Assembly (NCBI GenBank): GCA_947462335.1
Contig: OX381720.1
Location: 46,222,654 to 46,286,653 of the forward strand
DNA from: Harmothoe impar
Taxonomy: Eukaryota > Annelida > Polychaeta > Phyllodocida > Polynoidae
DNA length: 64,000 nt
Direction of reading: 5' to 3'
Each line of letters opens with the position of its first letter. Position 1 is the first letter of the stretch. The notes under the pieces are model-generated. The model was given only the letters and a program-made list of their open reading frames with translations. It made no database searches and had not been told where the DNA came from. Position numbers and translations under genes: made by a program. Of this stretch, positions 1-11,344 are shown piece after piece.

Positions 1-95
1 AATTGCAAAAGCCGTCAACAGTCAGTTAGGAAATAAACCACTACCAGAAGAACAGTTATACATGTACTAACTAAATCCTTTATGTTTACACTTAC

Positions 96-197
96 CGATA
101 ACATCTGAGACCTTGTCATGAATGTTTTCTACTGTTCTTTCAGTAGGTTTGATCCATAGGAATGGTAACCGGCAGAGCTCGCGACACAACTTCCGAT
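96..197 (-). CDS. LRRC14/PRAME-like gene, coding exon 4
   Basis: This exon lies between the acceptor TTCTGTAATAG (before 197) and a strong donor ATCG|GTAAGT (after 96). It encodes 33 full codons beginning RKLCRELCRLPFLW and ending HDKVSDVI, plus a dangling base. The gene therefore continues beyond the left edge of the window, where the leucine-rich repeats should lie. The split codon with exon 3 (G|AT, Asp) is in phase. The exon is basic and helix-like with no obvious motif. With the three exons to the right it gives about 211 residues without a stop, and all three intron phases agree, which is unlikely by chance. Confidence 0.65.
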
Positions 198-531
198 CTA
201 TTACAGAACACAAACAACATATTATAGGAATGGAATTTAAAGTAAAAATGTATAGGAATTCAAGGACTTATTGACATACAGAATTTATATTAGCTTAACA
301 CAACCAATCAAGCGAGACAAACCCAATTTACATTCAGGCCTAGACACATCACAAATAGATCCCAGTCCAAGTTTCTAAGGCTAATAGAAAAGCATTTGGA
401 GCAAAAAGTAACATATAAATTCCACTTCGATATTCATATTAATGATTAACAAGAAAATGATCTCTACTAAGCTAGAAACTCTTAAATAAGATAGGGTATC
501 AATAGTTAGGGACCCTATTGTGTATACTGAC
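198..531 (-). other. Intron 3 of the LRRC14-like gene
   Basis: A 334 bp intron, GT at its right end and AG at its left on the plus-strand map. It is A+T-rich, and I see no repeat or RNA gene in it. Confidence 0.6.
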
Positions 532-752
532 CTTTGTCAAAACCTGTGAAGTCTATAGTCCTTAGGCCGGCCTCAGGCTTCATCTTGAGGAGGCCCTGGA
601 TGATGTAGTCCACCAGACAGTTGTCCTCATTGCCCTCTATCGGCAGCGTCATGTACTCAGGGTGAAGGTCATCCTCCAATGGAACCAAGTCAATCAGACG
701 CAGCGACCTCATTGGCCAGGTAGAGATCAACCAATCAATGACCTGCGACTCC
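532..752 (-). CDS. LRRC14/PRAME-like gene, coding exon 3
   Basis: This exon has 73 full codons bounded by the acceptor ATTGAAG (before 752) and the donor AAAG|GTCAGT (after 532). It is joined in phase to exons 2 and 4. The peptide starts ESQVIDWLISTWPMRSLRL, runs through an acidic loop (residues ~24-43 of the exon) and ends in GLRTIDFTGFDK. The order VxxWLISTWPM, then a helix CLVDYIIQGLL, then LRTIDFTG parallels the LRRC14 N-terminal region, where a [V/L]xTWP segment precedes a helix and the first leucine-rich strand LxxLDxTG. This is the best evidence for the family call. It is made from memory of the family, not from a search. Human LRRC14 is reported to dampen NF-kB signalling through the IKK complex; nothing in this fragment tests that. 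Confidence 0.75.
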
Positions 753-1357
753 CTTCAATGAATAGAATTGATAATTTCAGATAATATCTAGTATTAAATG
801 GGCTAATTTTAGGGGAATGTAAGGTTTTCCGGCATAATTATCAGAATATATGTATTTGAAGATGGTGCAACTGATACTGAACATTAAGCTTTAATGGCTT
901 TAATGGCAGTATAACCATAGTGCTCTTAATGTACTATGGTCCTTTGACGACATGAATGCAGCATCTCTGCTCATCCTGACCATCCAGGATTGATGCACTG
1001 GCAAATCATTAATGACTGCTGCATATCACGTCGATAAATAAACCTGAAACCTTGCAGCTATCAGTATTGAAATAGTTGTACAGATATATATTGATTTGAA
1101 AAATGACAGAATCTATCAGATTCTGATATAGTTACAGAATTACCTTAGTTTTCCAGGATACACTTCAAGGTAGAAAAGAAGAGATGTCTCAGGTTTACTC
1201 TTTTTACCTAGAAATCTACCCTACCTAGATTCTTTTTTTTTGTTTGGGAGGGGGAGGGGGGTTGAGGATTTATTGGCAACAGAGTTGCCAGCAATTTACA
1301 ACACAAAAACTTTTAAACCTTTTTTTTAAACCTATGTTTTAACTTTGGTACATCACC
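753..1357 (-). other. Distal part of intron 2 of the LRRC14-like gene
   Basis: Intronic sequence between exon 3 and the exon-edge tandem array. It holds a G-rich stretch at 1244-1261 on the plus strand and T-runs near 1320. No further coding potential or element is recognised. Confidence 0.55.
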
Positions 1358-1728
1358 AGTACTGGTGACTGGTTCTTACCTCAGGCTTTGGTACAGTGCC
1401 TCTGTCAGCATGATGGGGTAGATGTTGGAGGTCCAGTACTGGTGACTGAATCTTACCTTTGGTACAGCGCCTCTGTCAGCATGATGGGGTAGATGTTGCA
1501 GGGCCAGTACTGGTGACTGAATCTTACCTTTGGTACAGCGCCTCTGTCAGCATGATGGGGTAGAGGTTGGAGGGCCAGTACTGGTGACTGAATCTTACCT
1601 TTGGTACAGTGCCTCTGTCAGCATGATGGGGTAGAGGTTGGAGGGTCAGTACTGGTGACTGAATCTTACCTTTGGTACAGCGCCTCTGTCAGCATGATGG
1701 GGTAGAGGTTGGAGGGCCAGTACTGGTT
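1358..1728 (-). repeat. 71 bp tandem array duplicating an exon 3' edge and its splice donor
   Basis: There are five units, starting near 1358, 1435, 1506, 1577 and 1648. The last four are spaced exactly 71 bp and the first is 77 bp. The rightmost unit contains the end of coding exon 2. Each unit repeats the exon end (from the YWPSNLYPIML part to LYQ) followed by a donor-like GTAAG, so five candidate 5' splice sites lie in a row with their G at 1669, 1598, 1527, 1456 and 1379. Units differ by only a few substitutions, so the expansion looks recent. Reading through the first donor meets TAA at once, so use of later donors would truncate the protein. Confidence 0.85.
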
Positions 1729-1795
1729 ACTGGTACGCTGCAGTACCTTCGCATCACTACACACCAAACTGTAGACACAGATCTCGGACAGACAT
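1670..1795 (-). CDS. LRRC14/PRAME-like gene, coding exon 2
   Basis: This exon lies between the acceptor TATTTCCAG (before 1795) and the donor AAAG|GTAAGA (after 1670). It supplies the last base of one split codon, 41 codons, and two bases of the next, in phase with both neighbours. The peptide begins CLSEICVYSLVCSDAKVLQ and continues to WPSNLYPIMLTEALYQ. LRRC14 and PRAME proteins have a comparable N-terminal stretch in which a leucine-rich helix leads to an LF/YP..L...A motif. The first ten residues (CLSEICVYSL) fit the LxxxCxxxL core of an elongin BC-box, though the first position is Cys rather than the usual Ala/Pro/Ser/Thr. PRAME-type proteins are known to act as cullin-2 receptors; that role here is inference. 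The last ~50 bases and the donor are part of a 71 bp tandem array extending left to 1358. Confidence 0.75.
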
Positions 1796-2315
1796 CTGGA
1801 AATACAGAAATAATACCTTAATCAATACATTACATTGCAGAAAAATGAAACATGTATAAAGGTATGTGGGTATGTAAGCATATTAAATAGGTGTACCTGC
1901 TATTGAGTTTAGGAAACCTGTCACTAAATTGGTAATGGGTGAGAAAAGTTTTGCTTGCAACTCAGCAAAAGCCAAATGCATACAGAGGACAAAAGCCACA
2001 TATAATACAGAGGACACCGTTTGACCAAAGACCTTGGAAGATATACACAATTGGGTATATATACCTATATATCTGTCATGTGCCAGGTGCCCACAGCATG
2101 ACATCCTTAATAACCCTTATCATGGTGACTCATATACTGGATATGTCATTAATCATCACACTTCTCACCTCTGGCTAATGTGTCGCAATTGCTTGTCATA
2201 ATAATGACATATGAACAGTAAGCATCAATAACCATCTATATTCTCAACATGTATGTAGATAACATTGCATCTATTTTCATATCATGAAAAGTGAGAGTAG
2301 ACCGGTATGAATAGA

Positions 2316-2553
2316 CTAGGTTTCAGCATGTATGACAAGTAGAAAACCAGGAAAATTGCTGGAAAATTTAGCTGTTTTCCAGTTTTTACGGTTTGTAAAT
2401 CGGACAATTATTAAGGATTTTAGAGCAAAAACTCTCAAATCAGGTCTCAAAATGTGGAAAGCAAAAAAAAAAAAAAAAAAAAATCGGCCGGCCGGGCCTA
2501 GCTTTCTAGACCATGTTACCGAAAGCCAACCTTCTTTTTTATTTTGCAGAACA
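2316..2553. mobile_element. Divergent copy of the GGCC-end TIR element
   Basis: The right part (A-run, GGCCGG..GGGCC, then CATGTTACCGAAAGCCAACCTTCTTTTT) follows the right half of the GGCC-end family seen at 34374 and 59618. The left end is poorly preserved. Confidence 0.45.
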
Positions 2554-5500
2554 TAAAGAGGTGGTTTTATAAATACTCCTAATTACACCTGAATTCTGAC
2601 TCCGTCCCTACACCTTGCACTGTTGACCCAGACATAAGATATTGCCATACTACCCACATGGTTTCTCACCCAATTCCTTTTCAACTGAATTCTTAAATAC
2701 TTTTTTAGTGGAGCAACCAAAGCTGTCAGTAGGGTCTACTGTTTATTCGCAATACTGAACGTTAAAACGTCTTATCTTTCAAAAAGGTGAAGACAGATTT
2801 TTAAAAAAAGTAGAGTGTCCTTATCACCAGTTGGAAATGGATGTCTGGGAAGACATGGAGTATATCTTTCGGCATGTGATATGGTGTGGCTGCACATCCT
2901 AACAGCTATCAAGACTCAGAAAACTGAACACCAATGAGAACACATGTGCAGCAACCTTTGTATTTTCAAGTCATCAAAAGCTAAATGCTATACATACAGA
3001 ACCACCCCTTGACCAAAGGCCTCGCGGTATATGTAATATCATGGGTTTTACACATCTAGCTATCCATCTTGTAGGCTTGTCAGGTCCCCACAACATGACT
3101 TCCTGAACAACCTTGACATTTATCATAGTGGACTATATACTTGATATGTCATCAATCATCACACTTTTCTTCCAGACTACTACTAGTTAGTGCATTTCTG
3201 GTGAAAGGTTCCAGTTGTTTATAATCAAAATAGTATGCATGGACACACATATATGTGTTTCAGATATAGAGATACTGCATTAGGCCTCGGGGGAAATTTT
3301 CCCACTGTTTTCCTTTCTCAGCTAAATTACATTTATACCCATATGTACATCTGAATCCATGCCAAGATGATGATTTTATGTATCTTATCTTAGATACTGT
3401 ATTGGTCTAAATGGAATTTATGTAAGAGAGAAAAAACAATGAAAACTTATCAATCTTGTGCATCATATGATGTGTAAATATTACAATGCCAGATTCTCTA
3501 TACCTGCATTACTTAGGCGAAAAGAAGAATGGTTTTTAAATGTGTAGTTTCTTTATTTATCATTATCTAGGCTACTTTAGTTCCATGTTATCAGAGGCTA
3601 AGGATGTAGTTCAAATTATAATATGACATACCTTATAATTATATTCGAATCTTGACATTACACTGTTGACCCAAACATTACATATCACCACCCTATCCGT
3701 ATGGTGCCCCTTCTCCTGCTGTCCCAACTGGATGCCTGCATATTTTCCCTGCTTGTAAGAAACTTCCTCATGAATACAGGAACTGTATGCGAATGTGTAA
3801 CTATTTCAAAGAAGGAGGAAAACTATCGGTAATGTTTATTTAAAATACTAAACTAGTCTAAACCTTCCTTATCTTTTCAGGTTTTCTTTCTGCGATGATC
3901 AATCAAAAATGTACAAACTGAAAAAATACATGTCAGGAGAACCAAGTCTTTATCAGTAGGACGGGTGTCTGGAAGGACATTGCAGTGAGTAATGCAGAAT
4001 GCTGTTTACTTTCCGCTGTCAAAATTAACTCAGTGTGTATGTAGGCATGATATTATCTCTGCCAAAAAGTAGAATGAAGTCTGGCATCAGCTCATATCTA
4101 GCATATACATCCACATTTAAAGAAAAGTCAACTCCTTCCCCAGTAGAGAAACACCTCATTCCTCAATATAATGTTATGTACTGATATAAGTATGTAGTTA
4201 GTAAAACCCATTATTGCTAAGCAGTACACATCATATATAGGCAAATGTTTCAGAAGAAATTCCTTGTCAACTAGGACTTTTTGATGGCAAGTTTACATTT
4301 GACAAAATGACAACCTCAGAATATGTATTATAACCTAGTATTTGTTACTTGAAGGCCTGATTCTTACAGCCCCTCCACGAGGCAAGAGGCAGATTAGAGG
4401 AAGGATTGGTATGCAGGGCCTTTAGGGTGGAGCTGGGGTTTAATGCATTTGTCTAGTCAAGATAGAGATATCCCTCTGGCAAGATCTGTTTTCTATTACA
4501 GATCTGCTATAAAGTTGCTATTTCACAATGCCACATTGTCAGGGATATCTGCAGTCACTGCCTAGTCAGGAAGATAGTAAAATTGACTTATAGCTTTCTG
4601 GCATAGGGCTGGAGAGACTAGAGCGGCCAGTAATGTAACACTAGGGAGGTCCCGAATGCCTGGGAATATGAGCTTTCCAAGTGTGAGGAGGGAAGTGGAA
4701 GGTGGGGAGGGGCAGTCCAGTAGCTGCAGTCCAATATGGATATGTGATATGGAGCCATACTTGTACATTCCCAACATGCAAAGGGTGTGCTTGTAATTGA
4801 TTCATGGGTTTCATAAAAGGATTTTGGATTCTGACAAAACCAGTTAAGCCCACTAGCTACTCGCTCGCCATATTGTATGTATCCCTTCTGTCCCAGACCT
4901 TACACTGTTGACCCAGACATAAGATAGCCTAAGACATGAGATAACACCACCCTACCCGGCTGGGGCCCCCTCTTCTGCTCTCCCAACTGGATACCTGCCT
5001 ATTTCCGCTACTTGCAATAAACTTCCCCGGGAGTGTCGAAACTGTATACGAATCGGGAACCATATAGATGTAGGCAAGCTATCAGTATTTATTTGAAATA
5101 CTGAACTAGACTTAACCTTCCATATCTTTTCAGGTGTCCTCTTTCTGTGATGATCAATCAAAAAGGTTTAGACTGAAAAAATACAAGTCAGGAGAACCAA
5201 GTCTCTAGCAGTAGGAAGGGGTGTCTGGAAGGACATTGCAGTGAGTAATGCAGAATGCTGTTTACTTTCCGCTGTCAAAATAAACTAAGGAACATACTGA
5301 GTGTGTATGTAGGCATGATATTAGCTGTGCTAGGGCGTAATATAAAGTCTAGCATCAGCACATATCTAGCATATACATCCACATTCAAAGAAAACTTCTC
5401 AGTAGAGTTTTGCCGAGAATTCGCTCATCCCTCAATATGATGCACTCATGTAATTACTGGACATCGATTCTCTCTCTTTGTAGCTCTATAGTGATCGATG

Positions 5501-6029
5501 CCCAGTTTTATACTTCAGACCAGTGGCTCATTTTGACTGTTTTTGCCTCACAGATTGCTTCTAGGGCAAAATCCTGACTAGGTGCCAATATATTCTCTAT
5601 GCCAATGTGTAATATGAGGGTAGAAAACACTGGAACCTCAGTTAGAAAAAATCCTACTGAACAGTTTTTGAGAAAATTAGGGTTTTGTTGCATATTTTTG
5701 GTGTTTTTAGTACATTTCCTACATAAACCGTGAACGCCAGCATTTCTCACTTTTCAGGTGTTTAGAATCAGAATTTGACTTTTTTTTATTCGCAGTAGGA
5801 TTTCTGAGTATCGAGCCATTCTAGAAAAGCTATTTTTTGGAAAAAATACTTAGTATTTCTTGATGATTTTCGTTGCACAAATTTAGGGTTGTAATATAAA
5901 AACTGCATTGTCATCCAATCAAAGTGTTTATGCACTGTTGGTGGTCACCCCCTCCCACCCTCTTCACTCTGCATTGAAGGAGAACAGGTAGGGGAGGTAC
6001 ACGTGTCCGTATATAGCTGTTGACCTGGG

Positions 6030-6965
6030 TGCTGGGTGCATTTTCAATTTATGGGGTGCCAACTGTTGATGAAAGAAAAATCAAATAGAATTTTCTTTTT
6101 TTTTAGTATCAGATTAATGTAACTACAATTCGTGATAGCACTTAAAGCATTGTATTTGCATTAATATGAATGGTAGCCACCTTATGGGGTGCCAACTATT
6201 CATGAAAGAAAAATCGATAAGAATTTGTTTTTTATTAGCAGTAAATTGATGCAACTACAATTCGAGATTGCATTTCAAGCATTGGGGCATTCAATGAATG
6301 GTAATCATCTTAAATATATGGGATGCCAACTGTTAATGAGTTTAAAAAAAAAGAATAGAATTTTTTTTTTTATTAGTATCAGATTAATGCAACTACAATT
6401 CGTGATTGCACTTAAAGCATTGTGGCATGCAATGACTGGTAACCACCTTGAATGTATGGGGTGCCAACTGTTCATGAAAGAAAAAAAATGTATTTTTTTT
6501 TAGAATCAAATTAATTCAACTGCAATTCAAGATTGCATTTAAGCACTATGGCATTCAATGACTGGTGGCCATCTTGAACCTATGGGGTGCCAACTCTTCA
6601 TGAAAAAAACAACTAAATTGGATTTTTTTAACAGTATAAAATTAATGCAACTACATTTCAAGATATCATTTAAAGCATTGTGGCATTCAATGAATGGTGG
6701 CCATCCTAAACCTATGGGGTGCCAACTGTGTTTGAAAAAGGTATCAAATAGACATTTTCTTATAATAGATATCAAATTAATGCAACTACAATTCTTCATT
6801 GCACTAAAAGCATTGTGGCATTTAGTAAATGGTAGCCATCTTGAACTGTTCATGAAAAAAAAATAGAATAGATTTTTTTTTATTAGTGTCAAATTACTGC
6901 AACTGCAATTCGAGATTACATTAAAAGCATGGTGGCATTCAATGAATGGTTACAATCTTGAATTT
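6030..6965. repeat. ~130 bp tandem array (about seven units)
   Basis: Units begin with TATGGGGTGCCAACTNTTCA near 6051, 6184, 6317, 6455, 6580 and 6710, with a truncated unit near 6845. Each continues through an A-run, a T-run, AATTAATGCAACTACAATTC, and a stretch ending with GTGGCATTCAATGAATGG and GCCATCTTGAAC. Spacing varies from about 125 to 138 bp. Short open frames through it on both strands arise from the repetition and are not genes. Confidence 0.85.
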
Positions 6966-7815
6966 TGAAATGAACATACACACAGACATATTCATAGGCA
7001 TGAACATGGTGTCTTCCTTCATTATAGATATTCATGGATTTCTACTTCTACTAAATTATAGCTTTCTGTTAGAAGGATTCTGTTACATGGATGTCGATGT
7101 CCAGTTTTAGATATATATCCATATAGTGCATTGGAGTGCTATAATGTTGGACTGCTGTATATTTATGTCCAGCAGTTAGTACAACACAGTATTGCTATGC
7201 AATACAGACAATCTCTCGGAAGAAATTCCTTGTCAACTGGGAATTTTCAATGCCAAGTACATACACATCTGACAGAATAGCATCTTAACCTGAGCTGCTA
7301 TAGAGTATAGGTATTTCACCCTTCCATCTTGTCTGGGGTGTCTGAGAGCACTGCTAGTGCAGCCCAGTACGAGATGGTCAGCGGCGTAACCCTGGGGAGT
7401 TCCTGGATGCCTGGGAATATGAGCCTACCCAGTTCCTGGAAGTGTGAGGAAGGGAGTGGAGGGTGGGATGGGGAGGGGAGACGCTAGGTGGTCCATACAA
7501 GCTGGAAGCCTCCAGGGTCGCCGCAACAGAGGAACAGGTGAGGCTGCATGAGGTAAAGAGAGAGGGACGAATAAAGTGTCCATTTTGTGGAAATGAGTTT
7601 TAGCCTTAACTGAGGATGGCGCAAGAGGGGCATGGGGCATTAAAAGAAGAGCAGGGAGAGTTAGTTTAGACTGCAGGTTGATTTAGGTGTGGGCAACTAT
7701 AAAAAGGCATGGAAATACGATGTGAATAGGAGGAAGGAGAGGAGAAGAGGCCAGGGGAGTGTAGTGGTGTCATAGCAGGATATAGGGAATGTCAATAGTA
7801 CCTGCAGAGGTATTA

Positions 7816-8105
7816 GGCCAAATTAAAAAAAGGCTAGCTTCAGGTCACCCGGCCGACCCTACGTTTTTTTATGCAATTTTGAAGAGATTTTCATAATTTT
7901 ACACTTTTTATGGGTCAATCTTAGGGTTTTCACAGAGCTGACTACTATTTTCATATTAAAAAAAATAATGTGAAATAGAAAGGCGGCATGATACATGAAG
8001 ATTTATGCAATTCTGAAGAAATCCCCACATATTAAACACTTTTTGGGTCAATTTTAGGGGGGCTGTCTAGTACTTTTATGTGAAAAAATAATCAAAAAAC
8101 TTTTG
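7816..8105. mobile_element. GGCC-end TIR element, 5' part with a repeated core
   Basis: It starts GGCCAAATTAAAAAAAGGC, then CAGGTCACCC and the CGACCCTACGTTTTTTTATG block typical of the family. The core block (ATGCAATT.TGAAGA..GGGTCAAT) occurs twice, near 7870 and 8008. The right terminus is not found. Confidence 0.6.
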
Positions 8106-8126
8106 GAACATAATAATACCTTCTCT

Positions 8127-8294
8127 AAATTTGTCCATAAATTACGTCACACAAGTACATTGTATGCACCAATTTCAACACGCGCTCATCCCCTTGTCAC
8201 GCTTGTCCCCATGCCTTCATTATTGTATGCAACACTCTACCAAGACCCTTTCCCCCCTACCCCTCCGTCGTGAGGTAATTAATGGACATCCCCT
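8127..8294. mobile_element. TIR element of the GGGGCCGTCCATAA type, copy 1
   Basis: The left side has TTGTCCATAAATTACGTCAC and the right side, read in reverse, has GGGGATGTCCATTAATTACC. The interior matches the element at 55336-55494 in the opposite orientation (TTGTCACGCTTGTCCCCAT and ACCAAGACCC blocks). Confidence 0.65.
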
Positions 8295-8299
8295 TGTTT

Positions 8300-9801
8300 G
8301 CTTATAGGTATTCATCCTCACACTTTCTATATAAATAATAAAGCTATATATTGAACTATATATATATGTTCTAAAAATCTCTCATAATGTCTTAGTGCAT
8401 ATCTACACTAGACCTATTTCAGGTTAGTGTGTTTATCCGTGTTGGCACTACCCTCTGCCTATTTCTGCAGCACAGTGCCTATACTTAGTGCTTGTGTATA
8501 CATCTTGAAGGAGGTAAACAGACTGATTGTTCTCCCAGGAGAAGTAGTATATGAATGTAGGCTGTAAACATTTAGTAATATCACGAATGTATAAAACCAT
8601 GACCTATACTTTTTTTCCTATACCTAATTCAGTCTTTTGTAGTGAAAGTATATACCACTTTATTTTGACACTTGATTGTAAACCACCATCGAGAGTAAAA
8701 ACATTATTTAAAATATATCATATCGTTACAACTTCCTATATATGTCTATTGTAAATAAGTAAAGGGGTTATGATCCTGGATATCTTGCATCAATCCTCAG
8801 ACGCACGTTATACCTCAAATTGGGCCGAGTAGGGGTCTGGACCACTTTGACCCCCAGTCCGACCACGCCCTGGAGCATTTATGCCATCTTCTACTTGACG
8901 CTGTTTTATATTCTCCATATATCATGACCTTTCTATGCCCTGTGTTAGGATGCTAACAGTGAGGTGGTATGGGGGTGAATAAACAGGGTGTTCCACTGCG
9001 CAATAGCTAACCTTTCAATAGCCAGCCAGGCAGAAGTTACGAGTCAAGTATTTGGATCCGCCTCCCTACCCCTGGAAGGGGAGCCATGTGTTATAACACC
9101 AAGAAGAGACAACACATGCCTGCAATAGAGAGAGTAGAATTGTGCCAATAAAATGGCGTATCCCGTTGGAATCCTGGTATTGCAACCCCACCCAGAAGAG
9201 ACTGAGGGAGTATATTTACATTCACTGATCTCTGTCATGGCTGGGATAGGAGCAACAGGAATAGTATGGAGGTTTTTAGAAACAAGGTCTGTTGACAATC
9301 CAAATGTTTTCTTCCTGGATCATCAACTTCAGACATAGCATGAGTTACTGTCCAATGGACTGTTGGTTCGTATTTCCTCGCTCCTACCTTCCCCATGACC
9401 TCCACAGATGGCCAAGATGATGGAATAGGGGGTGGGGGCATGAGGTCCATTGCTCCCTCTTCCTTCATAAACATTGGGGGGGGGGAGTATTTCTTTTTGT
9501 TTCCCTACACTTTTGGAAATGCTAATAAATCATATTCATCCCTGTAGAAGCCACAATATCCTAATAATAAAGTCGGTCAGTTATCCACAAATGGACAATA
9601 AAATGCATCATTTATCATGTCAACTATTTGATATTTACCCAAGACCCTCCTTCAACTTCAGGTTAAAGTTTCTTAGTGCGTCGCTTTTGACGCTTGGAAT
9701 CGCTCACCCCTCTGAACTTTATACGGTTTAGTTTCTCCCCCTCCCCAAAGTCAAGTTCCTTCTGACACACCTGATGATGACCCTCCATATAGAACACTCA
9801 C
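8300..9801. other. Right end of intron 1, nothing recognised
   Basis: Intronic sequence between the TIR element and coding exon 1. A G-run of about 12 lies near 9475-9486. I see no repeat or exon here. Confidence 0.5.
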
Positions 9802-10009
9802 CTGGGTGACCTGATCTTTTGCCCTGCTCTGTCCGTGATACAGTTGAGCTGACCGAGTCTGTCCTTGGCCAGGTGGTAGGCGAAGTGCTTCTCCGTCATC
9901 CACAGCGGATGTCTGAACTCTGCCATGTCATAGTTAAAGTCTCGGGCCCCATAGCGGACATCTTCCATTGCCGAGGTCATGGCCATGGTGACTGCTGATG
10001 GGAGGGGAT
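9802..10009 (-). CDS. LRRC14/PRAME-like gene, coding exon 1 (start codon, 61 codons)
   Basis: This is the first coding exon of a split minus-strand gene that continues off the left edge. A pyrimidine-rich acceptor ending in CTGCAG precedes 10009, and the donor CAG|GTGAGT follows 9802. The ATG at 9986-9984 sits in a strong Kozak context (CACCATGG); the 23 bases before it in the exon would be 5'UTR, so a noncoding exon must lie further right. It encodes 61 residues starting MAMTSAMEDVRYG and ending GQKIRSP, plus two bases of a split codon. That phase fits the next exon at 1795 exactly. No signal peptide or membrane segment is visible. The exon itself matches no domain I know; its assignment rests on the downstream exons. 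The acceptor upstream of the ATG is inferred: the frame stays open to 10076, so transcription could instead start close by. Confidence 0.7.
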
Positions 10010-11163
10010 CTGCAGGAGAAGATGCTTTACATTGTAAGTTTTGTTCACAGAGCCTGGTCATAAATTGGCCATGCATTGGTCAGGACCGTGCGACACAAAA
10101 GCGAATGGATATAGTCAATGGAGGTTTCCCTCCCTGCAATGGTCAAATAAACGTGGGTTCTGTAGCACTACAAACAAACCTATGCAAAAGTAATGACTTC
10201 CTTAGCGGATTACAGGAGTCCCTCTCTCGAAACCCAAATTATTCCGTAAAATGTTTGAAAACTAAGGTACATGTGCTGTTTCACTAAAAAGCATTTTAAT
10301 TAGGCAGATACTTGGGAAGGGGTGGAAGACTGTGCTGTGCTGTGCATTCATCTGTCGCATGCATACATCACTAACCGTGCATATCACAACAGTCTTCCTA
10401 TGTTCGAGTTAAATGTACCAAATGCAGTACATGCTCTTTTGGGCGTTATAGAGGAAAACTGATTATTGGCTGACATGAGATGGAATACCGTGATGCAAAA
10501 AAAAGTGAATTACTATTGAGGGCCAGAAGCAAATTTACTGAGGTAAGACTGATTGAGGCTAATGATGCAGGGCTATCTTTAAGACTTCCCTCAAAGTGTT
10601 ATCTGCCTGTAGGTAAGTTGTAAAAGTGTGTTGTTTGAACACTGAGGAAGTTCCCAAGGCCACATAAACCCTTTTACAGCCCAGTAAGTGAACTCCCACA
10701 CTTATCAACACCTCCTGAGGCACCTCTAGGTACCAACACACATGTAATCTGCGGCCACACTTGACATAAAGTCACACCCTCTCCCATGTCACATCATTCA
10801 GCCCCTGTCAGTAGCAGCAGCAGGGTGGGGCAGGTGTGGTGAGGGATGTGAGGCGCTAATGCCTCTCAGTGGGTGGGGGCTGGCAATTATACGCTGACAG
10901 CAGAGTTATTGCTCTCTGTGTTACAGATTTATTTTGACCTGTTTTTATCATACAGGGAGTGCAGCTAGGTTATACACTGTTAAGAAGAGGGTCTGTCATA
11001 TGTATGTATGGTAATGGTCTCATGTTGTGGGGTACTCTACTGGAAGGTGTATGGGTAAAATGGGACTTCAAAAATGTTTCAACTGGTATTAATTTGATAA
11101 TAGTAAAATTAAATTTTGAAAAATAAATCGCAAAATTTCATGATGATCATTCAAAACTTGGTG
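10010..11163. other. Upstream of the LRRC14-like coding start, nothing recognised
   Basis: This stretch follows the acceptor of coding exon 1 and should hold intron or promoter sequence of that gene. No TATA/initiator pair or noncoding exon can be called with confidence. Confidence 0.4.
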
Positions 11164-11344
11164 TTATTTCAGGGAGTTGGACCTCAGGCAGTATTTCATG
11201 AGGCGGATCTCAGTGAAATACTGGTTGAGGTGCGACCTGATTTAGTGACTCTTACTAGAGTCCAGCTAAACTTTTAGTAACTTGGCTTCCTCTCGTCACA
11301 GTCATCACGTGCAATATAGCCCGAGGTCCAACTTCTGAAATTAT
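11164..11344. mobile_element. TIR element with TTATTTCAG..AGTTGGACCTC ends
   Basis: The left terminus TTATTTCAGGGAGTTGGACC matches, inverted, the right terminus GGTCCAACTTCTGAAATTA, with about 22 of 26 positions alike. A second inner inverted match (TATTTCATGAG and CTCATGAAATA) lies beside it. Its right half is copied again by the 180 bp tandem duplication. Confidence 0.65.

Larger units (their letters stand above)
1940..7490. repeat. Degenerate ~1.0-1.2 kb tandem units inside intron 1
   Basis: Blocks recur in the same order with moderate divergence. A block at 1940-2280 matches 2960-3280 (both with GACCAAAG and ATATGTCAT..AATCATCACACTT). A block with CACTGTTGACCC recurs near 2615, 3660 and 4900. 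A block with GTCTGG(A/G)A(A/G)GACAT recurs near 2845, 3970 and 5225. A block with AGAAATTCCTTGTCAACT recurs near 4255 and 7220. A block with ATGCCTGGGAATATGAGC recurs near 4656 and 7407. At least four units are present. The last is interrupted between about 5440 and 7000 by other sequence, including the 130 bp array. No coding potential is seen. Confidence 0.75.

Noticed and set aside
1358..1728. Possible CRISPR array, from regular 71 bp spacing
   Set aside because: The whole unit repeats with no unique spacers, and it is an exon edge in an animal gene.
6189..6892. Open frames over 100 codons on both strands
   Set aside because: They come from the 130 bp tandem array; repeated peptide segments follow the DNA repeats on both strands.
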